DNA of 12,177 nucleotides from Pontiellaceae bacterium (GCA_016937035.1 JAFGWS010000142.1:1-12177); one strand, 5' to 3'. Positions 1 to 7,283 are shown, counted from the first letter of the stretch. Numbers and translations are program-made. Notes: generated from the sequence alone by a model not told the origin.

Positions 1-948
1 GGCAAAGAGCGCCGAGCGCGCGCCGATGGCAATGTGCGCCTCGCCGCTGCGAATACGGTGCCACTCGTCGTGCCGTTCGCCCTCGGAAAGGCTGGAGTGC
101 AGGACGGCCACGCCGTCGCCGAAGCGAGCGCGGAAGCGATCGACGGTCTGCGGCGTGAGCGAAATTTCGGGCACCAGCACGATCGCCCCTTGGTTCTGTT
201 CCCGCGCATGCTGAATGGCCTGGAGATAAACCTCCGTCTTGCCGCTGCCCGTTACGCCGTGGAGCAGCACCGTGCCCGGCGTTGAGCGATCCATGGCCGA
301 GCAGATGGTCTGCAGCGCGGTTTTCTGCTCAAGCATCAGCGGCAGCGGTTCAGTACGGAGGAGCTCCACCCCGGCATGCGGATCGCGCTGAATGGTCGAT
401 TCTTCGATGGTGACGCGGCCGTTTTTTTCGAGCGTGCGGATCGGGGATTCCGAACAGTTTGCGCGTTCTTTCAGCTCGGAGAGCGGCATCGGCCCAAACT
501 GTTGCAGCGTGTTGATGACGGTTTGCTGTTTTTCGGGCAGGCAAGATGCCTGCGGAACGGAAGCAGTATCGCAGGCATCCTGCCTGCTCAGCGAAACGAC
601 CAGCTGCTTTTTATGTTTGGCACCGCGTTTGCGGACGGCGCTGGGCAGTACGGTGCGGACGGCGTGCTCGATCGGCGCGCAGTAATAGTCGGCGATCCAG
701 TAGGCGAGTTTCATGATCGAGTCGGGAATGAGGGGCTTTTCGCCGACGACGCCGGCGATCTCTTTGAGCTTATCGCCGCAGGGCGAGTGGTCGGCTAGTC
801 CGACTACAAAGCCGCGCAGTTCGCGTCCATTGAAGGGGACCACGACCTGCGAGCCGACCTTAATCTGGGCGCGCAGGTGCACCGGAATCCGATAGTCAAA
901 TTCCCGGTCCAGCGATATCTCCACCACCACTTTTGCAATTGAGGCCAT
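1..948 (-). CDS. priA: Primosomal protein N' (PriA), N-terminal part, cut by window edge
   Basis: Reading the minus strand from ATG at 948 gives 316 open codons with no stop before the edge, so the 3' part of the gene is missing. PriA is the superfamily 2 DNA helicase that recognises stalled forks and reloads the replisome. Visible order: 3'-end DNA-binding domain at about residues 1-105 (start MASIAKVVVEISLDREFDY, with VGSQVVVPFNGRE), a winged-helix region at about 138-190, then the helicase core with Walker A GVTGSGKTE at 231-239 and LVPEISLTPQ at 258-267, all typical of the family. A full protein is usually about 730-750 residues. Residues 119-138, in the linker before the winged helix, are encoded by a palindromic repeat (see 535-594). 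No good Shine-Dalgarno is visible before the ATG. The gene is divergent from the protease at 1063 across a 114-base gap. The identity is secure. Confidence 0.95.
   Translation of the reverse strand, partial: MASIAKVVVEISLDREFDYRIPVHLRAQIKVGSQVVVPFNGRELRGFVVGLADHSPCGDKLKEIAGVVGEKPLIPDSIMKLAYWIADYYCAPIEHAVRTVLPSAVRKRGAKHKKQLVVSLSRQDACDTASVPQASCLPEKQQTVINTLQQFGPMPLSELKERANCSESPIRTLEKNGRVTIEESTIQRDPHAGVELLRTEPLPLMLEQKTALQTICSAMDRSTPGTVLLHGVTGSGKTEVYLQAIQHAREQNQGAIVLVPEISLTPQTVDRFRARFGDGVAVLHSSLSEGERHDEWHRIRSGEAHIAIGARSALFA
535..594. repeat. Palindromic repeat element inside the priA coding sequence
   Basis: Two 17-base hairpins face each other: GCAGGC-AAGAT-GCCTGC at 537-553 and GCAGGC-ATCCT-GCCTGC at 571-587. 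They are reverse complements of each other except for one base and are separated by 17 bases. The block 537-587 is 51 bases, or 17 codons, so it keeps the priA frame. It encodes a cysteine-containing stretch around SRQDACDTASVPQASCLP in the linker before the winged helix. The sequence at 581-594 (TCGCTGAGCAGGCA on the minus strand) recurs exactly at 11737-11750, and the neighbouring hairpin unit recurs at 11678-11735. This shows a dispersed family rather than a local accident. That it was inserted into a pre-existing gene is an inference. Confidence 0.8.
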
Positions 949-1062
949 CCGGAGAGAGTAGTTTGCCCTGCCCGTTCCTTTCAAAGCAAATTTTGAACGC
1001 AACGCATGAAGCCGTTTCTAAAGCGGACGTATTAGGCAGATAAACCATCAACAAGGAGAAAA

Positions 1063-2463
1063 ATGATGAAGAAAGCAAAACTCTGGATGTCGGGGATGCT
1101 CGCTGTGATTCTGTTTGTTGGCTCAGCACATGCGCTCGATATTGAAACGATGAAGGAGACCGGCAGTGCATTCAGACAAATTGCCAAGGAGGCGTTGCCG
1201 GCGGTCGTCTTTATTGATGTGGAAAGCACGATTCAGGTGGCTCCACAGCGCGGCTACATTGATCCGTACGAGGAATTTTTCGGGCGGGGGTATGGATCGC
1301 CTAACAGCACGCAGCCGAGAACTTATCGCCGGCAGGGGCAGGGTTCCGGGTTTATTATTTCGAAGGACGGCTACATCCTGACCAACAACCATGTGGTCAA
1401 CAACGCCGACCGGATTCAGGTAACGCTGGGCGACGGCCGTACGTTTAAGGCCGAGCTGGTCGGTACTGATCCGGAAACGGAAGTGGCGCTGATTAAGATT
1501 GAGGACGACGAGGACTTTCCGTTTCTGACGCTCGGTGATTCCGATGAGCTGGAGGTCGGCGAATGGGTTTTGGCGGCCGGCAACCCGTTTGGTCTTTCGC
1601 AGACGATTACCGCCGGGATCGTGAGTGCAAAGGAGCGCAGCGAGGTCGGGATTACCGACTATGCAAACTTTATTCAGACCGATGCGGCCATCAATCCGGG
1701 CAACTCGGGCGGACCGCTGCTGGACATCGAAGGCAAGGTAGTGGGAATCAATACCGCCATCTACACGGAGACGGGCGGTTATATGGGCATTGGATTTGCG
1801 CTTCCAATTAATCAGGCGATTGCAGTTAAGGATCAGCTGATGGACGGCGGTACCGTTCGTCGCAGCCTGCTGGGTATTGTAATTCAGGATGTTGACGCTC
1901 CGTTGGCGGAAACCTTCGGGCTCGAAGAAACCCGCGGTATTCTTGTTTCGCAAGTGATGGAAGATTCCGCCGCCGAAGAAGCCGGACTTCAAGCGGGCGA
2001 TATTATTGTGGAGCTCAATGGGCGGAGCACGGGGAAGCTCGGTTCCTTCCGGAATCATGTGGCTTCGTTTGCACCGAACACGAAAATTGAACTGAAAATT
2101 TTCCGCGATGGGAAATATAAGACCCTGAGCGCTGTAACGCAGGCGATGGACGAGGATTCCGGCAATCTAATCGGGGCCAATATAGCCAAAGAAAAGCTGG
2201 GGCTGACCGTGGAAGATGCGGAAGAGCAGACCGCGCGACGGCAAGACAGTGGCGGCGTGGTTGTGGCTGAAGTTGAAGAGGGCAGCGTTGCGTCGAGGGC
2301 CGGTATTCAGGTTGGCCAAAGGATCATGAGTGTCAATCGTCAGCGCGTGGACAGTGCAGAAGCGTTTTATGAAGCGGTGCAGGAGGGCAGCGAAAGCTCG
2401 AGAATACTGCTGCTCGTTTCCGATGGCCGCAGCGCCCGCTTTGTTGTGATTATGCTGGATTAG
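1063..2463 (+). CDS. Periplasmic serine protease of the HtrA/DegP-DegQ family, two PDZ domains
   Basis: A 466-residue protein, close to DegP (474) and DegQ (455). HtrA proteases degrade or hold misfolded envelope proteins. An export signal covers about residues 1-24 (MMKKAKLWMSGMLAVILF, then cleavage near SAHA-LD). The trypsin-like domain covers about 36-262, with His110 in NNHVV and the nucleophile Ser215 in GNSGGPL. PDZ1 is at about 268-355 and PDZ2 at about 378-462. The residue at the catalytic Asp position is Glu140 (DPETEVALIKI). Its spacing from His110 and Ser215 (30 and 75 residues) is exactly that of H105-D135-S210 in E. coli DegP. The ATG at 1063, directly followed by a second ATG, has AAGGAG at 1053-1058. 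The neighbours are divergent priA and, 86 bases downstream, kdsD. The family assignment is firm; DegP-like versus DegQ-like function cannot be told from sequence alone. Confidence 0.93.
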   Translation: MMKKAKLWMSGMLAVILFVGSAHALDIETMKETGSAFRQIAKEALPAVVFIDVESTIQVAPQRGYIDPYEEFFGRGYGSPNSTQPRTYRRQGQGSGFIISKDGYILTNNHVVNNADRIQVTLGDGRTFKAELVGTDPETEVALIKIEDDEDFPFLTLGDSDELEVGEWVLAAGNPFGLSQTITAGIVSAKERSEVGITDYANFIQTDAAINPGNSGGPLLDIEGKVVGINTAIYTETGGYMGIGFALPINQAIAVKDQLMDGGTVRRSLLGIVIQDVDAPLAETFGLEETRGILVSQVMEDSAAEEAGLQAGDIIVELNGRSTGKLGSFRNHVASFAPNTKIELKIFRDGKYKTLSAVTQAMDEDSGNLIGANIAKEKLGLTVEDAEEQTARRQDSGGVVVAEVEEGSVASRAGIQVGQRIMSVNRQRVDSAEAFYEAVQEGSESSRILLLVSDGRSARFVVIMLD

Positions 2464-2549
2464 TTCCAAGAGTGGAGACCGCCTGAAGGATAATTAAATT
2501 AATCAATTCCCTTGTCCGGATAAAATCGGTTAATTTCTCCGGTCAGCAC

Positions 2550-3539
2550 ATGAACAAGGAGAGCACTTTGGATCGGATTAAACGGGCAAGGGAAGTACTG
2601 GATCAGGAGATCGCCGGCATCGAGAAGGTTAAGAATGAACTCGGTGACGAATTCCTTCGGGCGGTCGATGCGATTCTTAACATTATCGCGGGCGGCGGTA
2701 AAGTGGTGGTGACCGGTGTCGGGAAAAACCTGCACATCGGCAATAAGATTGCCGCCACCTTGACCAGCACAGGAACGCCCGCCGTAGTGATGCATCCGAT
2801 CGAAGCCATGCACGGCGATTTCGGGATTCTCTCGGAACGCGATATCCTGTTGGCCATGAGTTATTCCGGGGCCTCCGACGAGCTGATCGCGCTCCTCCAG
2901 CCGGTGAAACGTATGGGCGTTCCGATCATTGCGCTCACCGGCGAAATGGGGAGTCCGCTCGCAGACCACAGCGATATTGTCCTCTCGGTCAAGGTCGAGA
3001 AAGAGGCGTGCCCTTTCAATATGGCGCCGACCACCAGCACGACCGCCACGCTGGCGCTGGGCGATGCACTGGCCATGGTCCTGCTCGAAGCGCGCGGTTT
3101 CCGGATCGAAGACTATGCCAAGCTCCATCCCGGCGGCGCGATCGGCCGCACCCTGCTCCTGCGCGTGGAAGATGTGATGCGCACGGGCGAGCGCTGCGCC
3201 ACCGTCTTATCGGGCAAGCCCGTGCGCGAGGCGCTGATTGCGATGACCGGCGCAAAGGCGGGTTGCGTCGCGGTCATCAAAGAAGATCGAACGCTGGTCG
3301 GAATCATGACCGACGGCGATCTCCGCCGCCACCTGATCGCAACGCCCAATCTGGTTGAACGCCCCATCGACGATGTGATGACCGCCAATCCCATCACGCT
3401 GCGCAAAGAGATGCTCGCGCTCGAAATCCTCAATATTTACGAGAAATACAACATCGACGATCTCATTGTGGTGGATGCGGAAAACAAATTTATCGGTGCG
3501 GTGGATATTCAGGATATGCCCAAGCTGAAAATCCTTTAG
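2550..3539 (+). CDS. kdsD: Arabinose-5-phosphate isomerase, KpsF/GutQ/KdsD family (SIS + two CBS)
   Basis: This enzyme interconverts ribulose 5-phosphate and arabinose 5-phosphate, the first committed step towards Kdo of lipopolysaccharide, in the cytoplasm. The 329 residues comprise a SIS domain (about 35-185, GKVVVTGVGK to GDALAMVLLEARGF) and two CBS motifs (about 203-262 and 271-329). The residues known as active in E. coli KdsD fall at identical numbers: Lys59, Glu111, Glu152 (VEKEACP) and His193 (HPGGAIG). One deviation is GVGKNLHIG where E. coli has GMGKSGHIG. The ATG at 2550 has no Shine-Dalgarno. A perfect AAGGAG at 2555-2560 lies six bases before an in-frame TTG at 2568, so the true start may be TTG, giving 323 residues. 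It may share a transcript with the protease upstream, since the gap is 86 bases with no terminator seen. Confidence 0.93.
   Translation: MNKESTLDRIKRAREVLDQEIAGIEKVKNELGDEFLRAVDAILNIIAGGGKVVVTGVGKNLHIGNKIAATLTSTGTPAVVMHPIEAMHGDFGILSERDILLAMSYSGASDELIALLQPVKRMGVPIIALTGEMGSPLADHSDIVLSVKVEKEACPFNMAPTTSTTATLALGDALAMVLLEARGFRIEDYAKLHPGGAIGRTLLLRVEDVMRTGERCATVLSGKPVREALIAMTGAKAGCVAVIKEDRTLVGIMTDGDLRRHLIATPNLVERPIDDVMTANPITLRKEMLALEILNIYEKYNIDDLIVVDAENKFIGAVDIQDMPKLKIL
2555..2560 (+). promoter_or_regulatory. Shine-Dalgarno that favours a TTG start for kdsD
   Basis: AAGGAG with a 6-base spacer before TTG at 2568. It lies inside the reading frame opened by ATG 2550, and nothing comparable stands before that ATG. 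It suggests that the first six codons of the longer frame are untranslated leader. Confidence 0.5.
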
Positions 3540-3543
3540 CGCT

Positions 3544-3560
3544 ATCGGTGCTTTACCGAT
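3544..3560 (+). other. Short hairpin after kdsD
   Basis: ATCGGT-GCTTT-ACCGAT forms a perfect 6-bp stem with a 5-base loop, beginning 5 bases after the kdsD stop codon. No T-run follows, so it is not a standard intrinsic terminator. It may act as a 3' stabilising stem or be incidental. Confidence 0.35.
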
Positions 3561-3601
3561 GACATATGGAGTTTTTGGGCGCGGAAAACCGGGGGTTATG
3601 A

Positions 3602-4825
3602 ATGGAATTCATAATTATTGTTATTGTCGTGATCATGATCGTTTCGAAGATATCAGCGAAGGCCACGGGAGATAAATTGAGGAGTGCCGCAGATCAGCTT
3701 CACCTCAGATATGAGTCGGGAGGAATTGGAAGTGCGGGCTCCATCCACGGTTCGCTGAATGGGAACCACGTTGCGGTGACCGTTTTAACAAAAAGAAGTG
3801 GGAACACTTCCCGGTCGTACACGCGGTACTCCATGAGTTATCGGAATTCGATTCCGGTTGAGATGAAGATAGTGCGCCAAGGCATGTTTCATGAACTCGG
3901 TAAGGCCTTCGGGATGCAGGATATTCTGACGGGGAATGCTGAGTTCGATTACCAATTACTCGTGAAGGGGGCCGATACACAGCGCGTGCGGGGTATTCTT
4001 TCAACCCCAGTGCAGGACGCGATCATCGACCTGCTGTCCAGTTTTGATGATATAACGATTACAGACAGCCATATTGAAGCAGTTAAGTCCGGCACAGAAA
4101 GCGACTCTTTCGTGATCATTCAAACGCTCCGACGCCTCGAGGAGTTTTGCGAAGTCATCATGGAGGCGGATGAAAATTCCTCCGCAGCTCCGTATGCGAT
4201 GGATCTGGAGAACGAGGTGGAATCAGAGGAAGAACCGGAAGTCGATTCCTCTGAAACTCCTTATATTCCTTCAATTACGGTTGATCCGTTCGCCATACCC
4301 AATCCTGTGGTGGTGACGGAAGAGCTGCCCGAGTTTTCTGAAGAGGAGATCCCCTCGATTCCAGTTCCGCCTGAGCATCAACGTTTTGAAAGCGAACCCA
4401 ATCCGGCAAAAGACGAGACGGTGCGCGAGGAATTCGCTGCTCCACAGGCGGCGGCAACGACGGCAGCAAAAGATATACAAGATATCGCCCGCCAACTGTT
4501 TGTTGATCCCGAGAATTCCATGCTGACATCAACGCAGTTTGATGAACACTTCAAGGACATCGCCGTTACCGGAACCGGGAAGATGGGCCATGTTGCACGC
4601 TTCAGCTACGATCCAGTTTTTTCCGACACCAAAGGGGTGAAGGCCTCCTGTGACGTCTGCACATTGGATGGAACCTACTCCAAAATCAGGGTGAGTGCGG
4701 AGGTGATGTATCCCGAGGATCAGTATGAGCGGTTAAACGCGCTTCAGGCGCAGACGATTCCCATTAACGGGAATCTCGTTGCATATAATTCCATCACGCA
4801 TCGTTTGTATCTCATCGCCTTGTAA
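3602..4825 (+). CDS. Uncharacterised membrane-anchored protein with acidic linker
   Basis: 407 residues; I do not recognise the family. A very hydrophobic N-terminal segment (residues 2-14, EFIIIVIVVIMIV, followed by a lysine-containing stretch) should act as a membrane anchor or uncleaved signal. Residues about 25-185 form a globular region (HLRYESGGIGSAGSIHG, IPVEMKI, FDYQLLVKG) whose alternating strand pattern suggests a beta-rich domain. Residues about 188-290 are low complexity, rich in Glu, Pro and Ser, and probably disordered. Residues about 291-407 form a second small domain (QLFVDPENS to THRLYLIAL) with a Cys-x2-Cys pair at 350-353. The first domain may lie close to the membrane with the second held away by the linker. 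The ATG is preceded by a G-run (GGGGG, 3591-3595), a weak ribosome site. It lies 62 bases after kdsD; a functional link is not shown. Confidence 0.8.
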   Translation: MEFIIIVIVVIMIVSKISAKATGDKLRSAADQLHLRYESGGIGSAGSIHGSLNGNHVAVTVLTKRSGNTSRSYTRYSMSYRNSIPVEMKIVRQGMFHELGKAFGMQDILTGNAEFDYQLLVKGADTQRVRGILSTPVQDAIIDLLSSFDDITITDSHIEAVKSGTESDSFVIIQTLRRLEEFCEVIMEADENSSAAPYAMDLENEVESEEEPEVDSSETPYIPSITVDPFAIPNPVVVTEELPEFSEEEIPSIPVPPEHQRFESEPNPAKDETVREEFAAPQAAATTAAKDIQDIARQLFVDPENSMLTSTQFDEHFKDIAVTGTGKMGHVARFSYDPVFSDTKGVKASCDVCTLDGTYSKIRVSAEVMYPEDQYERLNALQAQTIPINGNLVAYNSITHRLYLIAL

Positions 4826-4905
4826 AATGGTTTAACATGTTTCGCGGGCCAAAAACAGAGGACCCGGCAGATTGACCACGGAAAAACAGCATAACGGAGA
4901 TCAAC

Positions 4906-5676
4906 ATGGCACTGATTGAAATACGCTTCGATTCGCAGATTCTCGATCTGTCGTTGGGAATGAATGTCATCCTGCCCGAACACCCGGATTCGTGGAAGAC
5001 GCCTCCGTCCGTGCTCTACCTGCTGCACGGGCTGTCGGACGACCACACGATCTGGTGCCGACGGACCTCCATCGAGCGCTACGCGGCCCGTTACAACCTC
5101 GCGGTGGTCATGCCCGATGCCTACAAGAGCTTCTACTGCAACATGGCCCACGGCTCGGATTACTGGACGTTTCTCGCCGAGGAATTGCCATCGTTGATCC
5201 ACCGCTGGTTCAAGGTCTCGGAGGACCCCCGCAACACCTTCGTCGCGGGCCTCTCCATGGGCGGTTACGGTGCCATGAAGCTGGCCCTGGCCCATCCGGA
5301 TCGATATGCCGCAGCCGCCTCGATCTTCGGGTCCCTCGATCTGGCGGCGCATGTCGAGGAGGACTGGAACGACTCTCGGATGAGGGCATTCCAGGCCGTA
5401 TTTGGCGATGTTGGAACCGTCGCCGGATCGGACAACGATCTCATCGCTCAGCTTAACCGCATGGATTCGGCCCCCAAGACCGCGCTCTACCTCTGCGTCG
5501 GGACGGAGGATTATCTCCGTGCCGATTCCATCACATTCAGGGATACCGCCTTGGCCAAAGGCTTCAACCTCAGCTTCGAAGAGGAACCCGGCGGGCACGA
5601 ATGGTTCTTCGCCGACCGCCATATCCGACGCATCCTCGAATGGCTTCCGATTGAGCGATTACCGCGCTCCCAATAA
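4906..5676 (+). CDS. Serine esterase, EstA/tributyrin esterase-like alpha/beta hydrolase
   Basis: 256 residues, matching the usual length of the EstA-type esterases (esterase D/S-formylglutathione hydrolase superfamily), which hydrolyse short-chain esters. The probable triad is Ser117 in the nucleophile elbow GLSMGGYG, Asp202 in GTEDYL and His231 in GGHEWFF. The oxyanion-side motif YLLHGLSDDHTIW is at 38-50. The start MALIEIRFDSQIL resembles the Lactococcus EstA N-terminus, and there is no signal peptide, so the protein is likely cytoplasmic. The ATG has GGAG at 4896-4899. The substrate cannot be inferred: carbohydrate-linked acetyl or feruloyl esters, formylglutathione and simple esters are all known in this superfamily. 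The gene stands alone and converges with the lipoprotein gene downstream. Confidence 0.9.
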   Translation: MALIEIRFDSQILDLSLGMNVILPEHPDSWKTPPSVLYLLHGLSDDHTIWCRRTSIERYAARYNLAVVMPDAYKSFYCNMAHGSDYWTFLAEELPSLIHRWFKVSEDPRNTFVAGLSMGGYGAMKLALAHPDRYAAAASIFGSLDLAAHVEEDWNDSRMRAFQAVFGDVGTVAGSDNDLIAQLNRMDSAPKTALYLCVGTEDYLRADSITFRDTALAKGFNLSFEEEPGGHEWFFADRHIRRILEWLPIERLPRSQ

Positions 5677-5697
5677 GAGTCTTCCGCCAAATCGGCG

Positions 5698-5722
5698 AAA
5701 AAAAGCCGGGATTTCTCCCGGC
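5698..5722 (-). terminator. Intrinsic terminator for the minus-strand lipoprotein gene
   Basis: GCCGGGA (5705-5711), loop TTTC, TCCCGGC (5716-5722): a perfect 7-bp GC-rich stem. Read on the minus strand it is followed by seven T (the A-run 5698-5704), the classic intrinsic terminator. On the plus strand no T-run follows, so it would serve the esterase poorly. It lies 19 bases beyond the restored stop codon of the lipoprotein gene (5742-5744), which supports that restored gene end. Confidence 0.85.
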
Positions 5723-5741
5723 TGAATCGTCGCATGAAGGC

Positions 5742-6218
5742 TTATCTCTTGATGGAACGTTTCAGGTTCTCGAACGTCCCCTGATCGACATTCTCCATCG
5801 AAGCCATATGCCTTGTTCATCTTGACGACATAATAACCCCTGTCGGGCTGGATTCCAGCGATCAGAACTCCGGATCGACGAGCGGAGTGCCTTCGATCAC
5901 ATAAGCAGATTGTCCGTAAATAAGCGGAATATAAAAGGACCGGGAAAAAACGACACCGTCCGTCAAAGCGACGCATCCCGGAGTGGCCTCGATGGTGTTA
6001 TCGATGGCTTCTTTCATGTTCGGCGCACCCGTGGGAAAGATGAGGATCGTGTGAACAACGTCCTGACCTTTCACCCGACTGCCCGCACGTTGGTACGTGT
6101 TCATTTTTGACAGGTCGACATTCTTCGTCGAGATGAGGGTATAATCTGTCATCCTTGTTGTACAACCGAATAGAAATGATACCCCGAGCAGCACCATAAA
6201 CAGAGATGCTTTTTTCAT
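5742..6218 (-). pseudogene. Small lipoprotein gene broken by two compensating frameshifts
   Basis: The ATG at 6218 (MKKASLFMVLLGVSFLFGC) has AAGGAG just upstream on the minus strand, which makes it a better start than the in-frame ATG at 6236, whose own codons contain that site. The lipobox LFGC puts the lipidated Cys at residue 19, so an envelope lipoprotein is expected. The frame runs for 118 codons to a TGA at 5862-5864, ending EGTPLVDPEF. Coding character then continues in the -1 frame (IQPDRGYYVVKMNK, about 5870-5815). It returns to the original frame as MENVDQGTFENLKRSIKR with a TAA at 5742-5744, next to the terminator. The whole span is 477 bases, divisible by three, so the two shifts cancel. 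I recall similar small lipoproteins ending with a YxVVK-like strand, but cannot name the family or function. It may be a real pseudogene or two base-call errors. Confidence 0.65.
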
Positions 6219-6248
6219 GATTTTCTCCTTTTCCATTTGTATTTACTA

Positions 6249-6281
6249 TCTTAGGCATCTTCCTTCAATAAAGACCTAAGA
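6249..6281. promoter_or_regulatory. Inverted repeat between divergent genes
   Basis: TCTTAGG (6249-6255) and CCTAAGA (6275-6281) are perfect 7-bp arms 19 bases apart. They lie in the 117-base gap between the divergent lipoprotein and phosphopantetheinyl transferase genes, 31 bases before the lipoprotein ATG. This could be an operator for either gene or a leader hairpin on the minus strand. I see no convincing -35/-10 pair to place it. Confidence 0.3.
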
Positions 6282-6335
6282 CAAAACCAATATTCCCCGA
6301 ACAACTGAAACACAGCAAGGTGACGGAGTGCTAGA

Positions 6336-7184
6336 GTGAGTGCAAGATATTTTTTAAAAAGCTTCGGGTATGGCGAAAGGGTATATTCGGAGACCCGAAT
6401 GATGTTGTGTTTTCAGGCTTTTTTGTATTGTACGGTTGCGCTGATCGGGGATCTGCACAAGAATGCACGCTTTATGGAAATGGTTGATCACATTCGCAGC
6501 CTCCCTCCGTTGCCGGAGGAGGCGATTCATATCTGGGGTATACACGTTCCCGAAGTACAGGATCGAGCCGCAGAGCTGCAGCTCGTGCTCAGTGCGCACG
6601 AGCGCGAAAAGGCCGCTCGGTTCCGGCGTGAGGCGGATCGCTCATCCTCCATTGCGGCACGCGGCGCTCTGCGGATGCTGCTCTCCGGATACACCGGAGT
6701 TCCTGCTCCAGCGATTGAATTTTCTTATACCGACAACGGAAAGCCGTACATCCGAAATACGGATATCGCGTTTAACGTTTCTCACTCGGCGGAATGGGTA
6801 CTTATTGCGATCGGTCGGGGTCGCAAAATCGGCGTGGATATTCAAAAGATAAAGCGGACGATGGAGGTGGAGCCGATTGCGGATCGTTATTTCAGCGCGG
6901 AAGAGCAATCCGCGATTCTGGCGGCGGACGATCCGTGTGCGCTCTTTTTTGAGTTTTGGGCGCGCAAGGAAGCTTACGTTAAAGCGTGCGGCTCCACGCT
7001 CTTTTCTGAGCTGAACCGCATGAGCGTTCCGATTGAAGCGACTGCGGAAAAAGACGGCTGGTTTTTTCATCGGCTGGAGGCCGGCTCCAAATATGCCGCC
7101 GCTGTCGTGAGTGATAAGCCCGTGGAGCAGCTTCCTTGCTATAACTTTGGAGCCTCGTTTCGGAGCGGGTTATTTACAAAATGA
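6336..7184 (+). CDS. 4'-phosphopantetheinyl transferase, Sfp type
   Basis: This enzyme transfers phosphopantetheine from coenzyme A to a serine of acyl or peptidyl carrier proteins. Motifs in order (numbering from the GTG): GKPY at 135-138, FNVSHS at 146-151, GVDIQ at 166-170 with the metal ligand Asp168, and FWARKEAYVKACG at 207-219 with Glu212. The middle acidic residue of Sfp (Glu in GIDIE) is Gln170 here, as some family members tolerate. The frame opens at GTG 6336 with GGAG at 6325-6328, giving 282 residues. Similarity to Sfp-type enzymes begins only near ATG 6474 (MEMVDHIRSLPPLPEEAIHIW), which would give 236 residues, the usual size, but has no good ribosome site. The first 46 codons may be a non-conserved extension or not translated. 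No polyketide, NRPS or fatty-acid genes lie nearby, so the carrier-protein partner is unknown. Confidence 0.88.
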   Translation: MSARYFLKSFGYGERVYSETRMMLCFQAFLYCTVALIGDLHKNARFMEMVDHIRSLPPLPEEAIHIWGIHVPEVQDRAAELQLVLSAHEREKAARFRREADRSSSIAARGALRMLLSGYTGVPAPAIEFSYTDNGKPYIRNTDIAFNVSHSAEWVLIAIGRGRKIGVDIQKIKRTMEVEPIADRYFSAEEQSAILAADDPCALFFEFWARKEAYVKACGSTLFSELNRMSVPIEATAEKDGWFFHRLEAGSKYAAAVVSDKPVEQLPCYNFGASFRSGLFTK

Positions 7185-7239
7185 TGATGGGTAAAATAAT
7201 CGTGTATCCCGACAGCACCCCCTTATTTCATCACTAAGT

Positions 7240-7283
7240 CGCGGAGGCACGGAGTCATTCTTCTCTGCGGTGCCGTGTCCTCC
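7240..7283. repeat. Palindromic element of 8-base degenerate units (GC-rich)
   Basis: The left half repeats CGCGGAGG / CACGGAGT at 7240-7255 with an 8-base period. The right half, read in reverse complement, has GGAGGACACGG. The arms GGAGGCACGG (7243-7252) and CCGTGTCCTCC (7273-7283) pair over 10 bases with one bulged T. Confidence 0.55.

Noticed and set aside
1123..2058. Long open frame of 311 codons on the minus strand within the protease gene
   Set aside because: It has no recognisable domain, no ribosome site and lies wholly opposite a well-supported HtrA gene; its openness follows from GC-rich codons of the real gene.
4744..5622. Minus-strand frame of 292 codons opposite the esterase
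   Set aside because: Antisense shadow: the plus strand encodes a complete esterase with a catalytic triad and ribosome site.
5687..5704. Terminator for the esterase from CGCC-AAATC-GGCG
   Set aside because: On the plus strand this short stem is followed by A, not T, so it is not an intrinsic terminator in that direction.
5659..5976. Separate minus-strand gene covering the end of the lipoprotein gene
   Set aside because: Only the stretch around GYYVVKMNK looks like protein and it is better explained as a frameshifted piece of the lipoprotein; the rest runs through the terminator hairpin.
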